This document shows, piece by piece, positions 12,130 to 23,960 of a stretch of DNA of 64,000 bases. This DNA is from Epiperipatus broadwayi (taxonomy: Eukaryota; Onychophora; Udeonychophora; Euonychophora; Peripatidae). The notes below the pieces were generated by a model, which did no database searches, was not told the DNA's origin, and saw only the letters and a list, made by a program, of their open reading frames with translations. How positions within the stretch are numbered: the first letter of the stretch is position 1; each line of letters opens with the position of its first letter. A program made the position numbers and the translations under genes. The stretch lies in the NCBI GenBank assembly GCA_028023455.1, contig JAQFVV010012395.1, positions 5,766,001-5,830,000 on the forward strand. The letters are read 5' to 3'.

Positions 12130-12715
12130 AATATGTATTGTTTGTCTGAAAGTTTGTGATAATAATCCTTTAATTAATAGTAATTACTTTTGGACTATTT
12201 CCCTCATTTAATATTAATTGTTAAATGTCTTTAGAAAAATTCAAACTTTATTTAAACTTTTCAAGTATATTCAACTATTAGTAATAGCACACAGGTTAGT
12301 ACATAATATTAATGTTCTGAATGGTAATATTCTACTCATTTTTTCAGGTGTTACTGGCCTGATCCTTCACAAATATTGAAATGAAGTGAGACTCTAATTA
12401 ACTAAGATGTATCACTGTAAATTCAATGTTCATGAATTTAAAGGTCCAAGTTAGATTTCCATGCTGGTATTGTTACTGATCATTCAATGTTCATGAATTT
12501 AAAGGTCCAAGTTTGATTTCCATGCTGGTATTGTTACTGATCAGGCCAGCAACACCTGAAGAAATGATTAGAATAGTTCCATTCTAAATACATTGTATTC
12601 TAACCTATGTGCTCATAGTTGAATATATGTGAAAAGTTTAAATAAAGCTTGAATTTTTCTAAAGACATTTAATAATTAATAATAGATGAAGGAAATAATC
12701 CAACATATTATGTCT
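12130..12715. mobile_element. PLE terminal repeats, head-to-head remnant
   Basis: The left half (about 12130-12400, minus orientation) and right half (about 12420-12715, plus) carry the terminal repeat of the PLE family at 58-64 kb. Shared parts are AGGCCAGCAACACCTGAAGA, a segment near TAACCTATGTGC, GTTGAATATA and TTTTTCTAAAGACATT. No PLE coding sequence remains. Within the right half, 12422-12482 and 12483-12543 form a 61-bp tandem duplication of the promoter B-box area. Confidence 0.8.
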
Positions 12716-13371
12716 ACCACAACTAATATGTAGTTAATCATTTGGTCAATTAATTTTGAAATGTGAAGAACAACATAAATATAGTAATATACTTAAAATG
12801 GAATTTTTATCCATTTTATATATATATATATGCTGACTCACATTCGAACATCCTAATATATATACACATACATGCATTGACAATACTGTAAACAAATAGA
12901 ATTGCTCAAGTATCAAATTTGTATTACAATCAACAATTTAAATTCTTTTGGATTAAAAAATATTTTAATTTTTTACCTGCACATGTTCATATAATTGCAT
13001 ATTCACAAATATCGACACTTCTAAAGGTTTGAATATAGTACAAATTCTATCAAATATGAATATAAATTGATTATAAAAGCACATTAACTTAGTTTTATAT
13101 TTAAATTTAATTATTATTTTTGAACTTTTCTAGTATGTTGACCATGAATCCTTTATAAAGGGGCTATTCAATCTTAATGTTTGCATATTTTATCCAGTTG
13201 TATTTCAAATGTACATCAACAAATACAAGATATAATTTGTTAATAAAATCTCTCATAATTACAATTTATTTATCTCAATATAAAATATTTATTTAAAAAA
13301 AATCAACTAAATTTGGCAAAATATTCTATTTTAAAACAACCAAGAAAAACGATTTATATAAAACCCCTAAA

Positions 13372-13940
13372 ACATCAACCATCACCATTTCCTATGCTTA
13401 TAAAAGCTGTTAAAACTAGCAAACTCCATACAATAATGCCAACCAGTGCAAGCCTCACTAATCAATGAATTATAACTACTCTATGGAGAGTTCGCTACTG
13501 TTGTACAGCTTGTGTAAGCATAGAAAATTGTGATCATGTGATGTTTTAGTGGTTTTATACAAATTCTTCCCATAGGATGATGATGACTGTGGTTTTTAAA
13601 AAACCAGATACTAAAATATAGAGATATAGAGTTATATGACTGTACAAGTAAATGAACTTGGATTGAAAATGTGTTTTCATCTTGAGCTCATAGCTTTATA
13701 GCTAACTAAAATGGTAAAAGATGGCTGTGGAGGATTGCATTAGATCCTAAGATCTAGATGCAGTGCTCTCAGATCCAAGGCTTCTCACTGATAAAAGCCA
13801 CAAGCTAGAAACTAGTCTGGGGATATTGGTTGAGTAGGTACTAGATAACGATTTTATGCATAAACCTTCTTGCATCCATTGATTACTAAGGCCTTCACAA
13901 GGTGGCACTATTATATGGAGAGTTTGCTATTGTAAAAATT
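13372..13940. mobile_element. Retrozyme-like repeat, inverted pair with one long copy
   Basis: A short minus-oriented piece (about 13372-13480) is followed by a nearly complete plus-oriented copy (about 13490-13940). The long copy has the GATCATGTGATGTTTTAGTGG start, TAGATCCTAAGATCTAGATG, the ribozyme-like segment and TATGGAGAGTTTGC. It is more diverged than the 15-17 kb cluster. Confidence 0.8.
13773..13831 (+). ncRNA. Hammerhead-like motif, core damaged
   Basis: In order the strand shows ATCCAA, CTTCTCA, core CTGATAA (the usual G8 is A), AAGCCACAAGCT, GAAA, CTAGTC, TGGGGA and TTGGTT. The stem I and stem II pairings remain, but the G8 change predicts no cleavage. Confidence 0.5.
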
Positions 13941-15045
13941 TATATTTAAAAATTCATTAAGAAAATACCAAACACACAAAAATTAACTTTTATATTAAAA
14001 TAAAATTTACTTTTTCTTCCATTTTTTCTCCAAGACATATTGGCTGTAAAAATTACCAATTTTATCCAGGCTACAATTTCTGATAAAAATAAAAGGTATC
14101 AAAGCTTCAATTTCTTCTAAAAAGTCCAAGTAGCTAAAACTTGAGAATTCTACAGTTGGGTCTCTTAGTTGGTATTAGCATGTTTTAACCAGAAAATCTT
14201 CTTAATAATAAAGGAGAAATTTTCCTTATTACATGAAGATAAACAAATGATTCCTCCACCAATCTCTTTTATAAGTTTCAATAGTATTCTGTTTAATATA
14301 TATTTCTTCCTTAGAAATAAAATAAGATACAATGTATATATCAAACTTCTACAGGGTTTCTTTATTAGTAACAGTAAGTTTCTCATATGTCCATAAATAT
14401 ATGTGTAAAGGTTTGTAATTGGATAACAGCTTCCAAAGTGGATAGATACGGGATTAGGTGACTTCTTGAAATACATGAATTCAAATTCAGAAAATCAGTA
14501 ATGATTAATATTTTGGATTCAGCAGCATACAAATGACCTTTTCAATTACTACAAGGGAGTTTTGTCCAGTATTCTTTGTATTGCCTGGCCTGTAATGTGT
14601 TAACATTTATGGACAAATGGATTAATTTCTCAGATATATCTCAAGAGAATTAAGAATTTTCCTTACTTTAAGAAAATCTAAAAATAGCTGCATATTAAAA
14701 CAATAGTTGTTCTATAAAACACATGATCATTAAATTTAGTTTGGGAAAGAAATAATCTAAAGCAGTAAAATTTCTTTTCAAGCTTTTTAGTCCATCTGTT
14801 AACTTCTGGTCTTTTTTTTTTTTTTCATAATATGCAAATAATTAATTTATTAATATAATTTTTTTTTTTTTTTACATATAACAAATTTAGTGAGAATAAT
14901 AAAAATGATAATGTCTTAGTTATGCCAGACTTTATTATTAATATCTTTATATATCATTTATTTTTTAGTTTTATAATTTTAATATATGTGCACAGATATT
15001 ATACTACACCTGCTTAAATTTAGACAGAAGGTATTATTAACAAAA

Positions 15046-15057
15046 TATATACATATT
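15046..15057. repeat. Left 12-bp target site duplication
   Basis: TATATACATATT occurs here and again at 16886-16897, exactly bracketing the multimer of the retrozyme-like repeat. Confidence 0.8.
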
Positions 15058-15205
15058 ATCACATGATCACTATTTCTTATGCTAGCACATTACTGTTTTT
15101 AAAACAGGCAAAACCCTCCATACAGTAGTGCCACTCAGTGCCAAACAAAGTAATCAATGGATGCCAGAAGGCTTGTGCATAAAAATCCCTATCTAGCACC
15201 TACTC

Positions 15206-15264
15206 ATCCAATATTCCCAGACTAGTTTCTGGCTTGTGGCCTTTGTCAGCGAGGAGCTTTGGAT
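15206..15264 (-). ncRNA. Hammerhead-like motif, tandem unit 1, damaged core
   Basis: Same layout as 15663-15721, but the core reads CTGACAA and stem I carries CCTCG, so G8 and one stem pair are lost. GAAA, ACTAGT and the GTC triplet are kept. Confidence 0.5.
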
Positions 15265-15662
15265 CTGAGTGCACTGCACCTAGATTTTAGGATCTAATGA
15301 AACCTTCCAGCAGCCACCTTTTATCTCTGCTTAACTACAAAACTATGAGAATAAAATTGGAAAACACAATAATATTTTCAATCTAAGCTCAATAGCTTAT
15401 ATAGTCATATGGGTCTGAACCCAGTTCAGTACCCATACATTTTGGTGTCTTTGGCTCTTTAACAACCATAACCACCACTATCCTATTAGGCAGGATTGGT
15501 GTTAAACCACTAAACATCACATGATCACTATTTCTTATGCTAGCACATTACTGTTATTAAAACAGGCAAAACTCTCCATACAGTAGTGCCACTCAGTGCC
15601 AACCAGAGTAATCAATGGATGCCAGAAGGCTTGTGCATAAAATCCCTATCTAGTGCCTACTC

Positions 15663-15721
15663 ATCCAATATCCCCAGACTAGTTTCTGGCTTGTGGCCTT
15701 CGTCAGTGAGGAGCTTTGGAT
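15663..15721 (-). ncRNA. Candidate type I hammerhead ribozyme, intact core
   Basis: The minus strand reads, in order, ATCCAA, AGC, TCCTCA, the core CTGACGA, A, GGC-CACAA-GCC, A, GAAA, CTA, GTC, TGGGGA, TA, TTGGAT. Stem I is TCCTCA with TGGGGA plus ATCCAA with TTGGAT, separated by an AGC/TA internal loop. Stem II is GGC with GCC around CACAA. Stem III can form in one molecule as two pairs, or between two molecules through the palindrome ACTAGT. Cleavage is predicted after GTC. The weak point is the A/A mismatch where most hammerheads have the G10.1-C11.1 pair. If active, it would cut a multimer into monomers of about 455 nt. Confidence 0.6.
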
Positions 15722-16117
15722 CTGAGAGCACTGCACCTAGATCTTAGGATCTAATGCAACCCTCCAGCAGCCACCTTTTATCTCTACTTAACTACAAAAC
15801 TATGAGAATAAAATTGGAAAACACAATAATATTTTCAATCTAAGCTCAATAGCTTATATAGTCATGTGGGTCTGAACCCAGTTCAGTACCCATACATTTT
15901 AGTGTTTAGTGTCTTTGACAACCATAATCACCACTATCCTATTAGGCAGGATTGGTATTAAACCATGAACATCACATGTTCACCATTTCTTATGCTAGCA
16001 CATTACTGTTATTAAAACAGGCAAAACTCTCCATACAGTAGTGCCACTCAGTGCTAATCAGAGTAATCAATGGATGCCAGAAGGCTTGTGCATAAAATCC
16101 CTATCTAGTGCCTACTC

Positions 16118-16176
16118 ATCCAATATCCCCAGACTAGTTTCTGGCTTGTGGCCTTTGTCAGTGAGGAACTTTGGAT
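16118..16176 (-). ncRNA. Hammerhead-like motif, tandem unit 3, damaged core
   Basis: Core reads CTGACAA (G8 to A); stem II, GAAA, ACTAGT, GTC and the outer ATCCAA/TTGGAT helix are kept. The position is 455 bp from the unit 2 motif. Confidence 0.5.
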
Positions 16177-16275
16177 CTGAGAGCATTGCACCTAGATCTC
16201 ATAGTTTTGTAGTTAAGCAGAGGTGGATGCTGGAGGGTTGCATTAGATCCTAAGATCTAGGTGCAGTGCTCTCAG

Positions 16276-16335
16276 ACCCAAAGCTCATCACTGACGAAGG
16301 CCACAAGCCAGAAACTAGTCTATGGAATATTGGAT
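16276..16335 (+). ncRNA. Hammerhead-like motif, inverted copy, core intact, stem I damaged
   Basis: Core CTGACGA, GGC-CACAA-GCC, GAAA, ACTAGTC are intact, but the inner stem I reads CATCA against TATGG and loses most pairs. Confidence 0.5.
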
Positions 16336-16723
16336 GAGGAGGCACTAGACAGGGATTTTATGCACAAGCCTTCTGGAATCCATTGATTACTCTGGTTGGC
16401 ACTACTGTATGGAGAGTTTTGCCTGTTTTAATAACAGTAATGTGCTAGCATAAAAAATAGTGATCATGTGATGTTTAGTGGTTTAACACCAATCCTGCCT
16501 AATAGGATAGTGGTGGCTATGGTAGTTAAAAAGCCAAAGACACCAAAAATGTATGGGTACTGAACTGGGTTCAGATCCATATGATTATATAAGCCATTGA
16601 GTTTAGACTGAAAATATTATTGTGTTTTCAATTTTATTCTTATAGTTTTGTAATTAAGCAGAGATAAAAGGTGGCTGCTGGAGGGTTGCGTTAGATCCTA
16701 AGATCTAGATGCAGTGCTCTCAG

Positions 16724-16782
16724 ATCCAAAGCACCTCACTAACAAAGGCCACAAGCCAGAAACTAGTCTGGGGATATTGGAT
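16724..16782 (+). ncRNA. Hammerhead-like motif, last copy, core damaged
   Basis: Core reads CTAACAA, with G5 and G8 both changed. Both parts of stem I and the ACTAGTC segment are retained. Confidence 0.45.
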
Positions 16783-16885
16783 GAGTAGGCACTAGATAGG
16801 GATTTTATGCACAAGCCTTCTGGCATCCATTGATTACTCTGGTTGGTACTGAGTGGCACTACTGTATGGAGAGTTTTGCCTGTTT

Positions 16886-16897
16886 TATATACATATT
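16886..16897. repeat. Right 12-bp target site duplication
   Basis: TATATACATATT, identical to 15046-15057, directly after the last unit of the multimer. Confidence 0.8.
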
Positions 16898-16899
16898 GT

Positions 16900-17370
16900 C
16901 ATATCTCACCTTGCCTTCGAATAATGGACTAGTCCAGATTCCATATTATCTTGATCAGATGAAGCATTCATCACCATGAATTAATATGTATACAGATAGA
17001 TAACATATAACCAATGGCAAGAATGAGCCAATATGCAATGATGCTCATTGAATCCGGATGTTTCCATTAAATAATCAATCCATTTGGAGCCAGGGTCAGA
17101 GATCTACTGCCACAAAGCTGAATGGCAAAATACACATTCTCCCAGACACTTCAATTGTAAAACTAAAGGGGTAAAGCAATGAGCCAAGTCCATATTCAGA
17201 ACTGGAAGCTGCTAGAATCTAATGCAGACATGATGCAAGCTATCAGAGTACAGCTGAAAGAGTCAACAATATCTACTCATAAGCACATCACAGAACAGCT
17301 GGAAGTGGTAGGTAAACATGGAAGGGCACTTGGAGTCTCTTCTTTCTAAAGTTGCTTGGCAACTAGAAGC
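16900..17370. other. Less A+T-rich unassigned stretch
   Basis: Base composition is visibly more balanced than in the surroundings, for example CATTTGGAGCCAGGGTCAGA near 17090. No long frame, splice pair or known repeat was recognised. It may be a decayed transposable element. Confidence 0.3.
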
Positions 17371-18269
17371 TATATCTCATCAATGGTGGCAGATGGTGGT
17401 ATAATCACTGTGTATAGTGTAAATATGCAAGTGCATTTGTTTTATGTTATATTTAATACAGGATTTATAAATGTATTTCCACACAACTGTGTTTACATAG
17501 ATTCACACCTAAACACAACACTTACACATCCACAAAACTACCTTATTGAACATATTACATATAGTAATGTTTTACACTTTTTTTTTTAAATATGTAAATT
17601 CCCTTTATTTCAATTTCAATTACTTTCATATTGACAAATATTATGAAATTTCAATCCATCATTTTTCAAGCAGATAAATAAATACAAATTAATGATTACT
17701 CTCTTGAAAAATGTGTAAAAAGTCAACATAGATTTTATAATTTAAAAAACTCCACATCTATTATCTACAATATGTGTCTCTAAATATATAATTTTAATAT
17801 CACAGTAATTAAATATGCTTAAAACACTGGGATTAATATAAAGTAAACTTTTTAAAATATTTGCATATTTTTCTAGATTTTCATTTGTATCAATTTTAAC
17901 CTTAATTTTACAAATAACAAAACATAAGTGAAAAAAAAAATCCAAATCATGGTTTAGGATTTTAAATATCTTTATTTGCTGAAAAAAAAAATTGACATTT
18001 GTTTGAACAAAATTTATGACTCAATTTTAAGTGTAATATTTCTAAAATTAAAACATCCACTGAATGAATACAATTTTTGGCAGCTCTTATTTGGCATTAT
18101 TAATGAGCCTATTGGCTGAATCAATATTTACATTAATTATAGACAATATTAAAGATCATCACTATGAAATGTAGTGAATAGGGTTAGGACTTGGATCGAA
18201 AAAAAAAACTTTATGAGATTTAAAATGCATTCTCATTCAAGGGAAAATATAATTTATTTATTGCATTTC

Positions 18270-18540
18270 AGTTGATTAAAATGTATTATAAGAAAAATAA
18301 ACCATTATTTAGTGCAATTTTCGATATAGAAAAAGATTGTGATGATATGGACAGAAATAGATTGTGTAGAAGTACAGAAAAAAAAAGAATTAGAATTATT
18401 AATAATAATTGAACTGGTACAATAATTTTTTTTATCAGTATGAACTGGGGAATATAGAATTAGTGGAAATTAAATGTGAAATTAAATTGAAACAGAGATG
18501 TCCATTTTCACCATTATTATTTATCTTTAAAAAATATACA
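18270..18540 (+). pseudogene. LINE reverse transcriptase relic, palm start
   Basis: The plus strand reads KKNKPLFSAIFDIEKDCDDM, the equivalent of the FIDFEKAYD box of non-LTR reverse transcriptases. After stops it reads LKQRCPFSPLLFI, the equivalent of GxxQGCPLSPLLF. Several stops and frame changes separate the motifs. It may belong to the same ancient insertion as 22905-23960. Confidence 0.6.
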
Positions 18541-19111
18541 CTTCCTATGCACTGCTTTATTTACCCCTTATAATACGTTTGATTGCCTAATATTCTTCTA
18601 AAATACAATTGTATCACATTATTTTAATGCATAACATCAAGTGAGGGTCGTGTGAGGCACAAAGGCACTTTATCAATTGGGGGTACCAAATTGCCATGAC
18701 AATTAATAAAATTTATACCATTTTGACACAGTAAATAAATATATTCAGATTTCTGAATCATTCCATTGTTAAATACAGATTTTGATTAAAAATATTTATT
18801 TAAATATAAGAGGTTTACTTTTTTTTATTCAGTCTTGTGACAATTGTTTGAAATATATTAAATATTATATAGTCTATGATTGCGTTAAGCCAAATAGACT
18901 GGTACCATTTTGCTGTGATAATTAGTACAACTTATATGTAAATGTTTAGATTTCTGAATTACTTTTATTTAAACATCCTAATTTATATTAAAAAAAGACA
19001 CATTATTATTAATAATTTATTTAAAAATAAACTTATTTAAAAATATTATCTCATAATAATTATGCGCTGTAGATAATTCAGTTTATATGCCATGTTTTAT
19101 AACCACTACTA

Positions 19112-19205
19112 TTGTCTGTTCAGTATAGCCGAAGTGTTAGAATATCAGTTGCAGAGATGTGGGATCTGGGGATCAATTCCAGTGCAATCAAGTACTTTTT
19201 TTTTG
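19112..19205 (+). repeat. tRNA-derived SINE remnant
   Basis: TATAGCCGAAGTGTTAGAAT followed 40 bp later by GGGATCAATTCCAGT resembles the A-box and B-box parts of the SINE family at 30232 and 36135. It is strongly decayed. Confidence 0.4.
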
Positions 19206-20944
19206 TTAATACCAATATTGTCTTTTTAATCCTAATATTATCATTTTTTAAAAATATTGATATAATTTTTACATGTTTTACTAATCTGTTTTTCATTGGA
19301 TTTGGAATGTCATGGAATTTATTGTTTAGCTAAAATTCATAATTGATCCATAATATTTAATTACCCAAATACATGACAGTCCAAATCCAAGGAAAAGGAA
19401 AATTGTAAAAAAAAATTTTTAAAAAAGATATATTATTGCATGCATTTCATTAAAACGATATTATCGTTTAATGCCACTCTGTTGATTGTAACAACTATAT
19501 GACACGTCACTTGTATCTGCTCCATTGAGAAAGTGCCTAAAAATTTTCTATCCAAGTAGAAGAAACTAAGTGCTTGATTTTTTAAAATAGTTATTATAAT
19601 CTATCATTAAACAAAAGAAAGTGCAAGGTGTGTAATGGCTTCTAGAAATTTATCAAATAAACAAGGTATGTGTGAAAATTTCTTCCCTTAAGTAAAAGTT
19701 ATGTAAATCCTTAAAACCTCTGAATACCAGATTATATAGTGCAATTAAAGTTTTATACTGAAATAGCAAGCATACAAAAATTAAATCATAAAAAATTATA
19801 AATATTCTATTATTGAATGAATATTTGAGAAGATAACTTTGTTAATAAAAAAACATAACAAGTTATGCACGAGAGATTCTGAATGATACAAAGTAAAAAA
19901 CAAGAATTATTTTTAACTAATTGATATGTTGGTTAGAGTCAGCTTAGTTAAAGCTAATCAGTATTTATCATATTGCAGCCACCAATGTTAGAAAAGTTAA
20001 TATGTAAAAAAAAAAGGTAAAAGTGTAAATAATTATAATTTTTCAATATTCCACTATCTTTAGTTAAACAAAATTATATAGAATTAAAAATTTTGTTTTA
20101 TTTAACTAATTATATTTCATGGGTAAGAGGGATCTTTTTCATATGATAAAAAACATTTAGATACATTTTTTGAAAAATATTATTTTACTTATAAATATAG
20201 ACATATTAAAATTGTTGAAATTGGTAACTTATAATATATAAATAATTATTTATTTATTATAAATTATAAATATGATTTTGAATCAATATTTGAGAAATAA
20301 AATACATATAATGCAAAAAATATATAATTTACTTTCTTTCAATGTTTTATTGCAAATCCATTAATAGCATCATCCTAATTTAATTTTTTTTTTTTTTTTA
20401 CAAATTCTGATTCAATAGATAAAAATACTAATGAAATGAAGAGAATCATTCTTGATCTATGCTGATTTCATATTAACATAACCAGAACATTGCCAAACAT
20501 TTAGATTTACATATTATATATAATTGAAAATTTTGCATAACTCCTAATCAGTGCTTCTACAATTGTATTACTTCACATATGATGAATATTCATTGTAGGA
20601 CATACAAATTACAGTTTTTGGCAAAAAAAAAAAACAAACAAACATAGTTTCACTTTGCATGTGATAAAATGTTTTATTTTTTGACTTCCACAAAAGAAAT
20701 AGCTCATGCCATGCAGGCCCAGCATCTTGATAAAAGTGAAGTCTTGCTTTATTGCAGTACTCTCAGGCTGGCTCTGTTCATGATATTTGGGGTGCTAAAG
20801 TTTAGCTTACACAAAAGCACCTCTTATCCACACAGCAGCTCAATACAATTATTTCTTTTTTTACATTTATTCACTAATTCCCATAAATATATATTTTCCA
20901 CAATTTATAAACATTTTAAATACATAAGAAAAAATAGAAATTAA

Positions 20945-21545
20945 AAGATTATATCTATATAAACAGAGATAACTTTTAGCCTTTTGATATTGCTAAGAAA
21001 CTATCAATTACTAATTGTCTGATCTGAAGCTAAACAAGTTTTCTCTGTTATCTGATATAATAGCTCTTTTGTCCTAAGTTGAGATGAAGTAAACAATCCT
21101 CTTCTATTTCAAACCCAAGTTATTATATGGATTGAAATCTGTACAGTTATTTTAATAGGCATGAGAATGCAGAAGACTAACATCTTCTTTTGGCATCCTC
21201 CTAATAATAATTTATCTTCTCCAGAGAATTGTATATGTTAATTAAATATGATAAACAATATAAATTAAGAGATTATATTCAAACAAGAAGAGATGTTGCC
21301 AGGAAATCATCAATTACTAATTCATAGATCTGAGGCTAAACAGGTTTTTTCTATTAATCTATATAATAGTTCTTTTGTCATAGCTTTAGCTGAAGTAAGA
21401 GAAGATTCTTTTCTACTTCAAACTCAAATTGTTATAAGGACTTAAATCTGAGCAGCTATTTTTATAGAATATGAATACAGAAGATTAACATCTTTCCATG
21501 ATATCCTCCAAATAATTATCTCTTTTCCAGATAGTTGTATATTTT
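20945..21545. repeat. Diverged tandem duplication, period about 306 bp
   Basis: Two similar segments (about 20945-21240 and 21268-21545) share ATCAATTACTAATT, GATCTGAAGCTAAAC/GATCTGAGGCTAAAC, GTTATAAGGACTT-like and CATCCTCC segments. The copies are diverged by many substitutions and small indels. There is no coding signal. Confidence 0.75.
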
Positions 21546-22316
21546 CATGAATTTGAATATACTTTATATACACACAAATATTAATTTCTATAACATTAAA
21601 AAACTAAAAACATCTAACATAAAAAAAATAAAAATAAAACAATAAAAAAATAAAACAATATGCAAATATTTTTGACACCCACTATATATTATCAAGTAAT
21701 TCATTACTTTAACATATTGTTATTTAAATTAAAATTATTATCTTCTGTAATATTTTAAATTTAAAAATAATAGTGAATAAATACATAATTTGATTTATTA
21801 TTTTCCACTATCCCCCTCAACAGTACTTTTTTAATTTTTTTTATTATTAATACAAATTCAATAATAAGTTTTTCTTGTTTTAGGTCTATTTTATAATTAT
21901 TATCAAAATATATATATATATGCAACATACATATATAATTTTAATTTAATTACTCTATATATTATATTATTATTAATTGACCATAGTAATTTTGTTTCTG
22001 AATCATTATCCAATTTTGGGTGTAATTTCCTAATATATAGGGTTTCTTTTATTTTCCTCTCGGTCTTAATTTTAGTAAAACATATGTTTTCAGTATCATT
22101 TTCATTAAATATATGTCCTGTTCTTTTTTATTTATATTAATAAAAGATTTTCAAAATCATATTTACATCACTCAAATTTTGTGATAATTGAATTCATTTA
22201 TTTCTCATACATTTCTAATTATTATATTCAATTATTTATAATTTCATAATGAACCATTAATTTTACTAGTGCAGTATCAGATTGTAATTATATTTAGAAG
22301 ATAATCATCCATTCTC

Positions 22317-22566
22317 ACTTGTGCCATACTATAATATTAAATCAGCGATGTTAAATGCAAGGATACTTTTGTTCAAACCACAAGATGAAGACTTGGAGAA
22401 AATAAGAATGACCATCTTATTTTCAAATCTACATAAGTGCATTGAAGTTTGAAAATAAGATGATCATTCTTATTTTATCAAAGTCTTTATATTGTGGCTG
22501 GAACAAGAGTATCTTTCCATTTAACATCGCTGACTTAATATTATAGTATGGCACAAGTGAAGAAAG
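22317..22566. mobile_element. Foldback MITE-like palindrome
   Basis: Arms at about 22317-22440 and 22447-22566 are reverse complements with few mismatches. The outer ends are CACTTGTGCCATACTATAAT and its complement, and the inner part is AAGATGATCATTCTTATTTT. Non-coding, about 250 bp; a related half copy is at 3470-3620. The transposase family is unknown. Confidence 0.8.
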
Positions 22567-22904
22567 ATTATTACCCATTTATTACCTTCTAAATATAATT
22601 ATTTATAATTTCATAAATGCTATTTAAATATTTTTTATTTTAATTCTTGTATAAAAGTGTATTATTCAATATATTTACCATGTTATTTTTTTAATTAAAT
22701 GATTATATCATTATATAATTATATTATTTATATATTAAATTATTTTTATTAATAATTTTATTTATTCTGCTTGTTATTTTTATATAATTTATTTCAAAAT
22801 ATATGTACTTAATTTTTTATTTTTACTGTTATTTATTATATTTGTTTTTTTAAACATCATTTTATTTAATATTTCTAAAAAAATTAAAGGTTGAGAAAAT
22901 AGAT

Positions 22905-23960
22905 TATGGAGAGGAATAGAAATCTTTATGGATGAATGTGGGAGAATACATAATATGATGGCTTTTTTTTTGCCAATGATATGGTATTGTTTCACAATTA
23001 GTTCAAAGATAAGAAATTGTTATTGCAGAAGTATGGAGAAATAGAAAGAAATATAAAAATTAAATTCAGTGAAGAAAAATCTAAGATCTAATACTTAATA
23101 AGAAGGGTAAAACTGAAAGTCAGAAAATATTAGATATTTGTCTCGAAGATGTGGAGAAGTATAAATATTTATGTATTTTGTTAAATAGAAATTATATGGA
23201 TAGTTAAATTATAATTAAATTAAGTTAAAATTATATGTATAGTTAAAAATAAGAAGCAGAAAAAAAAAGCAAAAAATAGGATGAGATTGATTAAAAATTT
23301 GGCATGTTTCTCAAATAAAGAAATATTTAGAAAGGAGTTAATAGTACTTGCTTTAACATTTGGAAATGGCACAGTTTATATTGGCCAGGGAACTCAAATT
23401 TTTTTAGATAAAATACAAAAAGAAATAGGTAAATATGCATTGGATAATAAATTATTGTCTGTAAATAAAACTATTCAAGATAAAATGGACTTGATTTTTT
23501 TAATGAGAAAATCAAAAATTAAATAAAAATGTTTAGAAGATTACGAGGAATTGAAATAGATTAGTAAAAATATGTTTAATTAGATTGTAGAAGAGAGAAA
23601 AAAAAATTAGGCAATAAAGGTTTTTACAATATCCATAATTAATAGAAAATTAATTTATTTCCATGTATTTATATAAGAAATAGGATGAATGTGTAGAGAA
23701 TGTTTTAAAGGTACATAAATGTGAGGTTGATAAAAGAGAATAGATTGGAATTATATAAGAATAAAATTATATTAAAGGATGTATTTTAGGAATTGGGAGA
23801 GATGATTGGCACTTATTTTTGGTGTATTGTTGTTGGAAGAAATCAAAATAAACTGTAAGGAATGAAGAAGAAATTTAAAGGAAAAAAAGTGAAAGAGGTA
23901 GAGATTTTATGATTGGATTTTCATAACAAAATTGGGAATATGAATATAGAATAGAGAAAT
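22905..23960 (+). pseudogene. LINE reverse transcriptase relic, catalytic box to C-terminus
   Basis: Near 22960 the plus strand reads FFANDMVLF, a decayed FADDxVLF catalytic box. It is followed by LLQKYGEIERNIKIKFSEEK and then KYKYL-like thumb sequence. The frame at 23281-23523 reads MRLIKNLACFSNKE, then DKIQKEIGKYAL and IFLMRKSKIK, matching the C-terminal 'kiqkkigrwaLg... ' region of CR1/Jockey-group LINEs. Stops separate the parts. The end toward 23960 is uncertain. Confidence 0.65.

Larger units (their letters stand above)
15058..16885. mobile_element. Multimeric retrozyme-like retroelement
   Basis: Two and a half head-to-tail units in minus orientation (about 15058-15510, 15511-15962 and 15963-16200) meet an inverted section in plus orientation (about 16200-16480 and 16480-16885). 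The ribozyme-like motif recurs at 15206, 15663 and 16118, a spacing of 457 and 455 bp, which fixes the monomer length. Landmarks of the unit are ATGATCACTATTTCTTATGC, ACTCTCCATACAGTAGTGCC, CTAGTTTCTGGCTTGTGGCC and TAGGATCTAATG. No frame codes for a recognisable protein. One 12-bp duplication flanks the whole block, so it seems to have been inserted as a multimer. Metazoan retrozymes, small non-coding retroelements with type I hammerheads spread through circular RNA, are the closest known class; a ribozyme-bearing SINE or satellite are alternatives. Confidence 0.75.
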
